Part shown: positions 26,672 through 34,223 of the stretch, in pieces
How positions within the stretch are numbered: position 1 is the first letter of the stretch
How the letters are laid out: each line of letters begins with the position of its first letter
NCBI GenBank assembly: GCA_018058425.1
Contig: JAGOZX010000022.1
Location: forward strand, 1-40,822
Source: Sebaldella sp.
GTDB lineage: Bacteria > Fusobacteriota > Fusobacteriia > Fusobacteriales > Leptotrichiaceae
Direction of reading: 5' to 3'
Length of the DNA stretch: 40,822 nt
The notes under the pieces: model-generated
What the model saw: only the letters and a program-made list of their open reading frames with translations
What the model was told of the DNA's origin: nothing
The model's database searches: none
Translations under genes and position numbers: made by a program

Positions 26672-27412
26672 CTACTTGTAATCTCCATTATTTGCTTTCA
26701 GCATCATTAAATAAAAAATGCTGCTTAGTCTATTTAATGCTTTTAAAATATCAACTTTTTCTGCTTTACCATCTTTATAAAAGGCGTCTACTGCTGCTAC
26801 TTCACATTCTCTCGATAATGCTCGTAGACAGTTTATATCTATTACATCCTCATTATATTCGGCATTTATTTCAAAGAGATGTCCGGTTTTATAATACTTC
26901 ATAGTGTTGTGTGTAATATCTTTTAGACTATCCACATCATGACCTAAAACATCCCTATCTATAAATTCAGCATCAGTCATTTCACTTATAAATAAGTCTC
27001 TTACATATCTATAAGCTTGTGAAAAATCGCTTTCCAGCTTTTTATTTTTTTGATATTTTTTCCAGTATTTTACAGTTTCAGCTTGAAGACTATCAAATTT
27101 TCCTCTTAAAATTATTCTTTTATGATTTTTCACTACTAAATAATTACCAAAAATTTGTGTCATGTATTCAGGCTTCTTTTCAAACGAAGCTTCTGTGAGA
27201 TAGCACTTATACTTATATACAGGTACTTTTTCTACAGTTGTTTCTATCTTTATTTCTTCCTGAATATTTTTTTCTTCTTCAAATTTTATCTTTTTAGCAC
27301 TTAAAAATTCTCTTGCTGATGGCGTAAGAATATCCTTTTCAGAAATTTTAAGAGTATTCAGTTTTCCTTCTTTTTCTATTTTCCTTAAAAATTCCTCTGT
27401 AATAACAGGCAT
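26672..27412 (-). CDS. eutT: EutT cobalamin adenosyltransferase
   Basis: Converts cob(I)alamin plus ATP to adenosylcobalamin, the cofactor of both EutBC and the diol dehydratase. Typical ends: N-terminal VITEEFLRKI and ILTPSAREFLSAKKIKFEEE, C-terminal ALNRLSSIFYLMM. The HX11CCX2C metal-binding segment known from Salmonella EutT is absent; only a single Cys is seen in CYLTEASFEKK. The GTG at 27421 is too close to the possible SD, so the ATG at 27412 (246 aa) is chosen. It lies between eutE and pduL. No PduO adenosyltransferase domain is present in the window, so EutT is likely the only supplier here. Confidence 0.9.
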   Translation of the reverse strand: MPVITEEFLRKIEKEGKLNTLKISEKDILTPSAREFLSAKKIKFEEEKNIQEEIKIETTVEKVPVYKYKCYLTEASFEKKPEYMTQIFGNYLVVKNHKRIILRGKFDSLQAETVKYWKKYQKNKKLESDFSQAYRYVRDLFISEMTDAEFIDRDVLGHDVDSLKDITHNTMKYYKTGHLFEINAEYNEDVIDINCLRALSRECEVAAVDAFYKDGKAEKVDILKALNRLSSIFYLMMLKANNGDYK

Positions 27413-27430
27413 ATTTACCACGACCTACTC

Positions 27431-28891
27431 TTAAGATAAAAGTTCATTTAAAACTTTTTTCACGATTTCTTCTATATTCGCACCTTCATTTGCAATAGAA
27501 CATGTACTGTTATTATCACAATCTCCTGAACCACTTAGATCAGATAATTCTTTTGTTCCATAAGCTGCTCTTCTGATATTCATTAAGTTTAGAGGTGATA
27601 TATTATCTGATGTAGCACTTCCTCCCACTGCTCCACAACCTAGTGTAAATGCTGGTGGTAAATTAGTAGTTGCTCCAACTCCTCCAAGAGCTGCTGGTGT
27701 GTTTATTAATAATCTTGAAACAGGTTTTTTAAGTGCAAACTCTCTAATTACAGCTTCATTATTAGAATGAATTGCCATAGTATGTCCTATTCCTTCATTA
27801 GTAAGAACTTCTATACATCTCTCACAAGCTTTTTCCCAGTTATCTTCTGAATAAAAACCTAAAACTGGACATAATTTTTCTCTTGAATAAGGGTTAGCAT
27901 GTGAAACTTCTGTTTCTTCTGAAATAAGAACACTAGTATCACTAGGAACTGAAATTCCAGCCATTTCTGCTATATATACTGCTGTTTTTCCAACTATTTT
28001 AGGATTCATGCTCCCATTAGCTCTCATTAGTATATTTCCTACTCTATCTCTTTCTTCTTTGTTTAAAAAATATGCTTTTTGTTTTTTTAATTCAGATATT
28101 ACATCACTTTTAATAACATTTTCTGTTACTATAGATTGCTCAGAAGCACAGATAACTCCATTATCAAAAGTTTTACTATCTAAAATTCTTTTTACAGCTA
28201 ATGCAATATTAGCACTTTTTTCTATAAAAGCTGGTCCATTTCCTGGTCCTACTCCTAATGCTGGTGTTCCTGAACTATATGCTGCCTTTACCATTGCTTC
28301 TCCACCTGTTGCTAAAATTAATGATGTATCTTTATGTTTCATTAATTCATTAGTAGCTTGCAATGTTGGAGTTTTTATAACACCTATTAGTCCTTTAGGA
28401 GCGCCTTTTCTCTCTGCTGCATTTATTAATATTTCAGCAGTTCTAATTATGCACTCTTTAGCATTTGGATGTGGACTTATTACAATTCCATTTCCTGCTT
28501 TTAAAGCTATCATTACTTTATATATAACAGTTGAAGTAGGATTTGTTGATGGTATTAGAGCTGCTATAATTCCCATAGGAACCCCTATTTCTATAATACC
28601 TGATCCATCATCCTCTTTTATTACACCTGTTGTTTTCATATCTTTGATATATTCATAAACCCCTTGAGCTGCTAGACGGTTTTTTAACACCTTGTCTTCC
28701 CATTTCCCAAAACCTGTTTCTTGACTTGCCATTTTAGCAAGCTCAACATCGTATTTGCATGCCTCTATACTTAATTCTTTAACTATTTCGTCTATTTGTC
28801 CCTGTGTAAAAGTCGAATATATGTTTTGTGCCTTTTTAGCACAAGAGAGCAAATCTCGAACTTCTTGTATTGATTGTAAATCTCTATCCAT
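27431..28891 (-). CDS. eutE: CoA-acylating acetaldehyde dehydrogenase (EutE, clostridial type)
   Basis: Oxidises acetaldehyde with CoA and NAD+ to acetyl-CoA in the BMC lumen. The catalytic Cys is C248 in FDNGVICASEQSIV, which resembles the AdhE/clostridial lineage rather than the FDNNLPC form of enteric EutE and of the PduP here. GPGNGPAFIE and GGEAMVKAAYSSG form the NAD site. There is no N-terminal targeting helix. Instead, after an Asn/Ser-rich linker, the protein ends in ANIEEIVKKVLNELLS, a C-terminal encapsulation peptide. 486 aa. SD AAAGGAGAG. Confidence 0.93.
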   Translation of the reverse strand: MDRDLQSIQEVRDLLSCAKKAQNIYSTFTQGQIDEIVKELSIEACKYDVELAKMASQETGFGKWEDKVLKNRLAAQGVYEYIKDMKTTGVIKEDDGSGIIEIGVPMGIIAALIPSTNPTSTVIYKVMIALKAGNGIVISPHPNAKECIIRTAEILINAAERKGAPKGLIGVIKTPTLQATNELMKHKDTSLILATGGEAMVKAAYSSGTPALGVGPGNGPAFIEKSANIALAVKRILDSKTFDNGVICASEQSIVTENVIKSDVISELKKQKAYFLNKEERDRVGNILMRANGSMNPKIVGKTAVYIAEMAGISVPSDTSVLISEETEVSHANPYSREKLCPVLGFYSEDNWEKACERCIEVLTNEGIGHTMAIHSNNEAVIREFALKKPVSRLLINTPAALGGVGATTNLPPAFTLGCGAVGGSATSDNISPLNLMNIRRAAYGTKELSDLSGSGDCDNNSTCSIANEGANIEEIVKKVLNELLS

Positions 28892-28928
28892 CTCTCTCCT
28901 TTCTATACAAAAAAACTATTTATTTTTA

Positions 28929-29228
28929 TTAATCTTCTGTTACTATAACTTTTGTTTTAGGTAAAATAGCTTCCATTTCACCATGTGGTCTAGGTATTAC
29001 GTGTACTGATACTAATTCTCCTACTCTTTCTGCTGCTGCTGCTCCTGCATCTGTAGCTGCTTTTACTGCACCAACATCTCCTCTTACCATTACTGTTACT
29101 AATCCACCACCTATGTGTTCTTTACCTACTAAAGTTACATTTGCTGCTTTCACCATTGCGTCTGCTGCTTCTATTGCTGCTACTAAACCTTTAGTTTCTA
29201 TCATTCCTAATGCATTCATTGTTGCCAT
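28929..29228 (-). CDS. eutM: Hexameric BMC shell protein, EutM-like copy 3
   Basis: Single BMC-domain tile (BMC-H) forming flat hexamers. The pore loop is [11 protein letters not shown] as in EutM. The protein is 99 aa, with an 8-residue C-terminal addition (TKVIVTED) not found in copies 1 and 2. Otherwise it is almost identical to them. It sits between the PduK-like gene and eutE in the antiterminated segment. SD AGGAGGT. Confidence 0.96.
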   Translation of the reverse strand: MATMNALGMIETKGLVAAIEAADAMVKAANVTLVGKEHIGGGLVTVMVRGDVGAVKAATDAGAAAAERVGELVSVHVIPRPHGEMEAILPKTKVIVTED

Positions 29229-29240
29229 TATAATTACCTC

Positions 29241-29960
29241 CTAGTTTTTCTTTTTCAATATTTCGATCAATTTTTTCTTATTCATTCCTTTTATTTGGTT
29301 CCAGTTATGGCTAGTTTTTAAGTTTTTAACTAAAATTCTTAGCTCAGTAACTTTCATATCCTGATAATCTTTATTCTCTTCTTCTACAATCTCTTTTGTA
29401 CTTATAAGTACTCTTTCTTGTGAAGCATGTGATTCACCATCTGAATCTGTTCTTTTGACTACTTCTGTTATTATTTTTACTTCATCATCATTTTCTAATT
29501 CTGAAAACTCTGAACTCTTAATAACTTCATCATAAATAGGTATGTCTCCTTCAGCTGTTGGAGTTTCTCCACTTAGAATCCCTTCTAGTTCATCTAATTC
29601 ACTTAAATTTTCTAATTCTGACATTTCCTCTAATAATAGCTCTGCTTCAGTGGCTTCAACCGAATTACTGCTATTATTATTTGAAGTAAAAGTATCACCA
29701 GTTAAGATCTTTTTTGTTTCATTATCCATTCTTGCTATTACATTTTTACTCAAAAAGTTCCCTAATCTTTTGGCGCTTTCACTTCCAGCATCTACTGCTG
29801 CTGTTACAGCTGCAACATCACCAGATATTTCAATAGTCACTATACCGCCTTTTACTACATAGCAGTTCATTAGCTTCACATTTGCTGCTTTTAAAGCTGC
29901 ATCTGCTGCTTCTATTGCTGTTAACAGGCCCATAGTTTCTATATACCCATATGAATCCAT
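29241..29960 (-). CDS. pduK: PduK/EutK-like BMC shell protein with SAP/Rho-N-like tail
   Basis: The N-terminal BMC domain (residues 2-90, starting DSYGYIETMGLLTAIEAADA) is followed by a long acidic, Glu/Ser-rich linker (about 95-195) and a C-terminal basic helical unit MKVTELRILVKNLKTSHNWN...GMNKKKLIEILKKKN. That unit resembles the SAP or Rho-N nucleic-acid-binding helix pair. EutK in enterics ends in a winged-helix nucleic-acid-binding-like domain, so a similar tail with another fold is plausible. An ATG at 30014 would add 18 residues but has no SD; AGAGGG precedes the ATG at 29960 (239 aa). Role of the tail unknown. Confidence 0.82.
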   Translation of the reverse strand: MDSYGYIETMGLLTAIEAADAALKAANVKLMNCYVVKGGIVTIEISGDVAAVTAAVDAGSESAKRLGNFLSKNVIARMDNETKKILTGDTFTSNNNSSNSVEATEAELLLEEMSELENLSELDELEGILSGETPTAEGDIPIYDEVIKSSEFSELENDDEVKIITEVVKRTDSDGESHASQERVLISTKEIVEEENKDYQDMKVTELRILVKNLKTSHNWNQIKGMNKKKLIEILKKKN

Positions 29961-30048
29961 TTGACTATCACCCTCTGTCTTTATTCCTAATAGATTCAAA
30001 AAATTTATTTTCATTTATCAAGAACATTTTATTTTTATTTGTGACTAC

Positions 30049-30477
30049 TTAAGCTTTATCTGCTAAGTATTCATAAAGTGCTTCTATTCCTTCATTATCA
30101 TACGAACTAATTAAAAATATCTTTTCTGCTCCTGCTTCTTTTAGTATTTCCTCTGATCTAGATATATCTCCTTCCAAATCAGACTTTGATACTATTCCTA
30201 TTACAGGCTTTGTAAATGCAGTAGAAAAACTTGGCGGAAAGATGCTTCTTTCATCATCCACAGCCTGAATCATAGCTATTACATCACAATCATAAGAACT
30301 CACTATAAGTGCCTTATAAAGCCCTCTATTTTCCATGTATTCCCCAGGAGTGTCAAGTATATTATCATAGTAACTCAACATTTGAGTCTTTTCATATTTT
30401 AACGCTTTTCCATTTATTCTCTGAACAAGTGTTGTTTTTCCACACCCAGTTTTACCAATCAGCAATAATTTTTTCAA
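30049..30477 (-). CDS. pduV: PduV/EutP small P-loop GTPase-like protein
   Basis: Ras-like small NTPase of BMC loci. In enterics PduV associates with the outside of the shell, and EutP has been reported to act as an acetate kinase. Walker A GKTGCGKTTL at residues 8-17, switch/DxxG in DTPGEYMENR near 38-47 and an SKSD base-specificity motif (in place of NKxD) near 98. 142 aa, usual length. It starts with TTG; SD AAGG is 11 bp upstream, inside the end of eutS. No other acetate/propionate kinase gene is in the window. Confidence 0.87.
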   Translation of the reverse strand: MKKLLLIGKTGCGKTTLVQRINGKALKYEKTQMLSYYDNILDTPGEYMENRGLYKALIVSSYDCDVIAMIQAVDDERSIFPPSFSTAFTKPVIGIVSKSDLEGDISRSEEILKEAGAEKIFLISSYDNEGIEALYEYLADKA

Positions 30478-30481
30478 ATTA

Positions 30482-30829
30482 TCACGACCTTGTTATTTCA
30501 GTAACAGTAAATTTCAGTGAATTTTGAAAATAAGCAACCACTTCATTAATTGCTGATTCTACACTTGAAACGTCACCATTTATAACTACTGATCCTGTAA
30601 ATCTATCTACAAAACCAATATCCACACTAGCATTTTTTGTTGCTATATCTGCTGCTATAATAGAAGCTTCACCTGGAGTAATAGTTAATATCCCAATTGC
30701 GCTAACTTTACTACTATCCAGTCCTATTTTCTTAGACAACTCTTTTTGTGGATTTGCAATTATGTGTGCTAAAGTTAACTGCTTTCCTGGAACATACTCT
30801 TGTATCATTCTCTGTTTTTTCTCATCCAT
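30482..30829 (-). CDS. eutS: EutS/PduU circularly permuted BMC shell protein
   Basis: Hexameric shell tile with a permuted BMC fold and a small beta-barrel over the pore. The N-terminal [20 protein letters not shown], central [20 protein letters not shown] and [20 protein letters not shown] segments match EutS/PduU. 115 aa, normal length. SD GAGGTTATAAT before ATG. It lies 47 bp after the copy 2 EutM gene and 4 bp before pduV. Confidence 0.94.
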   Translation of the reverse strand: MDEKKQRMIQEYVPGKQLTLAHIIANPQKELSKKIGLDSSKVSAIGILTITPGEASIIAADIATKNASVDIGFVDRFTGSVVINGDVSSVESAINEVVAYFQNSLKFTVTEITRS

Positions 30830-30876
30830 ATTATAACCTCATATCGACTTTCTAAAAAAATCTTTTACTATAATTA

Positions 30877-31152
30877 CTACTTAGGTAATATAGCTTCTAT
30901 TTCACCATGTGGTCTAGGAATTACATGTACTGATACTAATTCTCCCACTCTTTCAGCTGCTGCGGCTCCTGCATCTGTAGCTGCTTTTACTGCTCCTACA
31001 TCTCCTCTTACCATAACAGTTACTAGTCCTCCACCAATATGTTCTTTACCCATTAAAGTTACATTTGCTGCTTTTACCATAGCATCTGCTGCTTCTATTG
31101 CTGCTACTAATCCCTTTGTTTCAATCATTCCTAATGCATTCATTGTTGACAT
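30877..31152 (-). CDS. eutM: Hexameric BMC shell protein, EutM-like copy 2
   Basis: A 91-residue BMC-H tile, nearly identical to the copies at 28929-29228 and 31592-31867 (the few differences include S2, LMGKEH and EIEAILPK). Pore loop [11 protein letters not shown]. It is the first gene after the long ANTAR leader and so should be made only when EutV is active or the terminator is read through. SD AGGAGG, 8 bp from ATG. Confidence 0.96.
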   Translation of the reverse strand: MSTMNALGMIETKGLVAAIEAADAMVKAANVTLMGKEHIGGGLVTVMVRGDVGAVKAATDAGAAAAERVGELVSVHVIPRPHGEIEAILPK

Positions 31153-31204
31153 AATTTTTCCTCCTAATTTTTTTTATTTTTTTGTGAGTCGTTAATTATT
31201 TTTT

Positions 31205-31246
31205 TCAAAATAAAAAATGAACTCAAAAAACACGTAGTTTCATGAG
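31205..31246 (-). terminator. Leader terminator (attenuator) before eutM copy 2
   Basis: Minus-strand stem CTCATGAAAC (31246-31237), loop TACGT, GTTTTTTGAG (31231-31222) with mismatches at two positions, then TTCATTTTTTATTTT. Its 5' CTC is shared with the ANTAR hairpin. Design identical to the eutA leader. Confidence 0.78.
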
Positions 31247-31257
31247 CCCCTTTGCTC
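31244..31257 (-). promoter_or_regulatory. EutV (ANTAR) antitermination hairpin of the shell-gene leader
   Basis: GAGC-AAAGGG-GCTC on the minus strand: hexaloop with A1 and G4, an exact match to AGCAANGRRGCUY. It overlaps the start of the terminator at 31246, as expected for the downstream hairpin of the EutV target pair. Confidence 0.83.
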
Positions 31258-31366
31258 TATTTCAAAATTTATATTTTAAAACCAATAGGTTATCTAAAAT
31301 AAATAGAAAACAATTACAAGTCCTTATTTTTAGGACTTTAAAATTAATTTTTCACATTATTTTTTA

Positions 31367-31384
31367 TCTAACTCCATTGTCAGA
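31367..31384 (-). promoter_or_regulatory. Upstream ANTAR-like hairpin of the shell-gene leader
   Basis: TCTGAC-AATGGA-GTTAGA on the minus strand gives a 6-bp stem (one G-U pair) closing a hexaloop with A1 and G4 (AANGRR). It lies about 15 nt after the predicted transcription start and 109 nt before the terminator-linked hairpin, so it may be the first hairpin of the pair. Confidence 0.6.
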
Positions 31385-31405
31385 ATTTTCTAACCTTACA
31401 AGATA

Positions 31406-31433
31406 ATTTTAACTCATTTTTGGTAAATGTCAA
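31406..31433 (-). promoter_or_regulatory. Promoter of the shell/eutE segment
   Basis: On the minus strand TTGACA (31433-31428), 16 bp, TAAAAT (31411-31406). The spacer TTTACCAAAAATGAGT strongly resembles the spacer of the pdu promoter at 39898-39925. Predicted start near 31399, giving a leader of about 247 nt. Confidence 0.62.
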
Positions 31434-31591
31434 TGTTTTTATTCTTTATTTAAAATTAAAACTTGTAATTAGCAAGAAAATTAGGGGCTTAAACTAATCA
31501 AAAAACTTTATTTTTATTTTTATTATTAAAATTTTTCTATTCTTTTTTTTAACTATAAATTTCTATATAAAATCCATTTAAATGACACCCT

Positions 31592-31867
31592 TTATTTTGG
31601 TAGTATCATTTCTATTTCACCATGTGGTCTAGGTATTACATGTACTGACACTACTTCTCCTACTCTTTCTGCTGCCACTGCTCCTGCATCTGTAGCTGCT
31701 TTTACTGCTCCTACGTCTCCTCTCACCATTACTGTAACTAATCCTCCACCAATATGTTCCTTACCTACCAATGTCACATTCGCTGCCTTTACCATAGCAT
31801 CTGCTGCCTCTATTGCTGCCACTAATCCTTTAGTTTCTATCATTCCTAGTGCATTTGTTGTTGCCAT
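31592..31867 (-). CDS. pduA: Hexameric BMC shell protein, PduA/EutM-like copy 1
   Basis: A 91-residue BMC-H tile with pore loop [11 protein letters not shown]. By sequence it is EutM-like; the symbol follows its place at the end of the pdu segment. Small differences from the other two copies: T4, a Val in [12 protein letters not shown] and EIEMILPK. It lies 73 bp after pduP and before the regulatory gap, so it is transcribed from the pdu promoter without passing an ANTAR leader. SD GAGGT. Confidence 0.95.
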   Translation of the reverse strand: MATTNALGMIETKGLVAAIEAADAMVKAANVTLVGKEHIGGGLVTVMVRGDVGAVKAATDAGAVAAERVGEVVSVHVIPRPHGEIEMILPK

Positions 31868-31940
31868 ATTTATACCTCCAAAATTTTTGTATATGCTTAT
31901 TTTTATTGCTTATTTACATTACTAACTTAAATCAACTACT

Positions 31941-33353
31941 TTATCTAATAGAAAATCCTCCACTTAAAACACATCTTCTTTTTCTGGTAAAACTTCTTGC
32001 ACTTGTTAATCCTTCTCCAGTTGGTCCAGCTATAGTAAAAGTAGAATAACCTTCACCACCAAAACCAAGCGCTGCATAAGATGGTGCATTTTTTACAAAT
32101 ATAGTAGTCTGCATATCTCTAGCTGCTATACTAAGCCTTGTAACATTTTGAGAATGCATAATTGCAGTATGTTTTAATCCATGCTCCACATTTATTGCAT
32201 TTTTCAGGGCTTCTTCAAAACTTTTCTGCCTAACTATAGGTAATATTGGCATCATCAACTCTTTCTGCACAAAAATATGTGAAAGTTCTGTCTCTGCTAT
32301 TATTAATTTAGGCGGGCTTTCATATTTTATTCCTACTTGGTCTAATATGTATCCTGCATCTTTTCCAACTAATTCTTTATTTAAATGACCATCCTTATAG
32401 ACAATACTTTCTAGTTTTTCCAAATCTTCTCTATTCGATATCTTATATGCGCCTTCCTTTTGCATATTAAAAATCAAATAATCAGCTACTATCTCTAATA
32501 CTAAAACCTCTTTTTCAGCTGTACATGGTAGATTATTATCAAAACTAGCTCCATTTACAATATCTCTCGCAGCTTTTTGAATATCTGCTGTTTCATCGAC
32601 TATAACTGGTGGATTTCCTGCACCTGCACCAATTACTTTTTTTCCACTCTTTAAAGCCAACTTTACAATTTCGGTCCCACCAGTTACTACAAGCATATTT
32701 ATTTTTTCATGACTAAATAAAATATCTGCATTTTCTTTTTTAGCTTCTGATGAACTAGTTACTAAATTTTTAGGGCCTCCAGCTTCACTAATTATCTTAT
32801 TTATAAACTGAATTACCCAAATACTTATATTCTTAGCTGAAGGGTGTGGGCAAAAAACTATACTGTTTCCACCTGCTATTGCTGATATAGTATTATTAAT
32901 AATAGTTTCAGTGGGATTTGTTACAGGTGTTATAGATCCTAATACCCCAAATGCTGATAACTCAACTAGCGTTAATCCATCATCTCCTGTAAATGCTTCT
33001 GTTACTAAGTCTTCTACACCTGGAGTTTTTTCAATAGCCAGCTTATTTTTCAATATTTTGTCTGCTTTTCTTCCCATTTTAGTCTCAATAACTGTTTTTT
33101 CTGACATTTCATCAACACAGTCAATTAATCTTGTTCTTAATAAACTAATTATTTCTCTTCTTTGCTCCAGACTATATTTGTTATAAACTTTTTGTGCAGC
33201 ATGAGCTTCTTCTATAGCAGTATTAAGGCTTTCGAATACTCCAAAACCAGAACTCTTTATTTCTTTACTATCTTTACTTACATTTAAAGAGCCACCATTT
33301 GTCATTTCACTCATTACTTTTTTTACAATATCATCTATTAGTACTCCGTCCAA
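31941..33353 (-). CDS. pduP: CoA-acylating propionaldehyde dehydrogenase
   Basis: Oxidises propionaldehyde to propionyl-CoA with NAD+ in the BMC lumen. N-terminal encapsulation peptide MDGVLIDDIVKKVMSEM followed by a Ser/Lys-rich linker. The ALDH domain starts near residue 38. NAD-site VVTGGTEIVKLALKSGKK and GAGAGNPPVIVDE; catalytic Cys C277 in SFDNNLPCTAEKEVLV. 470 aa, as in PduP (464). It starts at TTG (33353), 8 bp after a strong AAGGAGG. The catalytic segment is of the enteric PduP/EutE type, unlike the EutE in this locus. Confidence 0.95.
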   Translation of the reverse strand: MDGVLIDDIVKKVMSEMTNGGSLNVSKDSKEIKSSGFGVFESLNTAIEEAHAAQKVYNKYSLEQRREIISLLRTRLIDCVDEMSEKTVIETKMGRKADKILKNKLAIEKTPGVEDLVTEAFTGDDGLTLVELSAFGVLGSITPVTNPTETIINNTISAIAGGNSIVFCPHPSAKNISIWVIQFINKIISEAGGPKNLVTSSSEAKKENADILFSHEKINMLVVTGGTEIVKLALKSGKKVIGAGAGNPPVIVDETADIQKAARDIVNGASFDNNLPCTAEKEVLVLEIVADYLIFNMQKEGAYKISNREDLEKLESIVYKDGHLNKELVGKDAGYILDQVGIKYESPPKLIIAETELSHIFVQKELMMPILPIVRQKSFEEALKNAINVEHGLKHTAIMHSQNVTRLSIAARDMQTTIFVKNAPSYAALGFGGEGYSTFTIAGPTGEGLTSARSFTRKRRCVLSGGFSIR

Positions 33354-33370
33354 TATTAATGCCTCCTTTT

Positions 33371-33850
33371 CTAGCCTAACACAGCATTAATTGCATATTG
33401 TGCTATTTCTATATCTTGTTCCACAGTTCCTCCGCTTATCCCAATACCTCCAATAAGCTTTTCGTTATTTTTTATTGGAATTCCACCTCCAAAGCTGACT
33501 ATTTTTCCTTCCATCGAACTTACTATTCCCACTAATCCACTCTTTGATACTTCGGATGTACACATATTTAAAACTACTGAAGTATAGGCTTTTTTCTGTG
33601 CAAGTTCAATACTGGCAATTAATGAATCTCCCATTCTATTTAACAAAGTAAGATTTCCATTTTTATCAGCTAAGGCAACTACTATTTTTATTCCTAATTC
33701 ATTTGCTTTTCTTATACTGGCTTTAGAAAACTTTATTGATAATTCCAAATCTAGAGAAGTAATATTAGATTTTTTAGTCTTTTCTAAAACCTGTTGTACT
33801 TTTTCCTGTACTATTTTTACTAAATCTTCATATTCCTTTCCAGAATTCAT
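33371..33850 (-). CDS. PduO C-terminal / HbpS-GlcG-like protein
   Basis: Single HbpS/GlcG (DUF336) domain, residues ~27-159: ASIRKANELGIKIVVALADK, MGDSLIASIELAQKKAYTS, FGGGIPIKNNEKLIGGIGIS. In Salmonella this is the C-terminal half of PduO, a domain linked to heme or cobamide binding. The ATP:corrinoid adenosyltransferase half is absent here. The N-terminal helix GKEYEDLVKIVQEKVQQVLE looks like an encapsulation peptide. 159 aa, SD AGGATG. It sits between pduH and pduP. Exact role unknown. Confidence 0.83.
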   Translation of the reverse strand: MNSGKEYEDLVKIVQEKVQQVLEKTKKSNITSLDLELSIKFSKASIRKANELGIKIVVALADKNGNLTLLNRMGDSLIASIELAQKKAYTSVVLNMCTSEVSKSGLVGIVSSMEGKIVSFGGGIPIKNNEKLIGGIGISGGTVEQDIEIAQYAINAVLG

Positions 33851-33875
33851 TTTCTCACATCCTAAACTTTTATAT

Positions 33876-34223
33876 TCATTTCTCTACTTCTTTAAATGGA
33901 ATTCCTTTTATTAATCTTGCAGCGTTACTTCCATAAGCTCTTAATTCTTTCTTATCCAAACTTTTCATATTTACTAAAAATAAAGGACTATTCTCTTTTA
34001 ATTTTGAATAATGGAAAACTGCTTTTTCATCATTTACTGCTATTCCTAAAGATAATCTTGAGTTCATTGATTCCTCATATGCTTTCTTTACTATATCAGA
34101 AATATCTTCTTCTTTTATCTCATAAGGAATACCCTCTTCCTCAATTCCATAGGTTATTTCTTTTACAAATTCTAAATTATTTCTGGTAAAAGAGATTTTA
34201 ATAGAAGGAACATCAATACTCAT
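33876..34223 (-). CDS. pduH: Diol dehydratase reactivase small subunit
   Basis: Small subunit of the reactivating factor that swaps damaged cobalamin out of diol dehydratase. The family core ISFTRNNLEFVKEITYGIEE, EGIPYEI and SRLSLGIAVNDEKAVFHYSKL is present. A GTG at 34232 is inside the SD (GAGGTG), so the ATG at 34223 is chosen, 115 aa (PduH 116). It overlaps the 3' end of pduG by 11 bp, which suggests coupled translation. Confidence 0.92.
   Translation of the reverse strand: MSIDVPSIKISFTRNNLEFVKEITYGIEEEGIPYEIKEEDISDIVKKAYEESMNSRLSLGIAVNDEKAVFHYSKLKENSPLFLVNMKSLDKKELRAYGSNAARLIKGIPFKEVEK

Larger units (their letters stand above)
31153..31591. other. 439-bp regulatory gap between the pdu and shell/eut segments
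   Basis: No coding region. In transcription order it holds: a weak hairpin after the pduA-like gene (ATTAG/CTAAT at 31480-31498, then TTTTC), a promoter (31406-31433), an ANTAR-like hairpin (31367-31384), a 7-bp hairpin AAGTCCT/AGGACTT (31318-31338) of unknown role, and the ANTAR hairpin with overlapping terminator (31205-31257). Confidence 0.75.

Noticed and set aside
28008..28658. Long open frames opposite conserved genes, for example + strand over eutE, over eutH/eutQ (15794-16189, 16754-17206) and over plsC (8745-9251)
   Set aside because: They are antisense to strongly conserved coding sequence and lack convincing ribosome sites. The BMC and enzyme genes explain the DNA.
31153..31591. 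Adenosylcobalamin riboswitch in the shell-gene leader (as in the Enterococcus EutX RNA)
   Set aside because: No GCCACTG-type box or multi-stem core was found. The leader is explained by a promoter, hexaloop hairpins and a terminator.
28929..31867. The three shell genes as a recent direct repeat or mobile duplication
   Set aside because: The proteins are almost identical but the DNA differs at many silent positions, and no insertion-sequence ends flank them.
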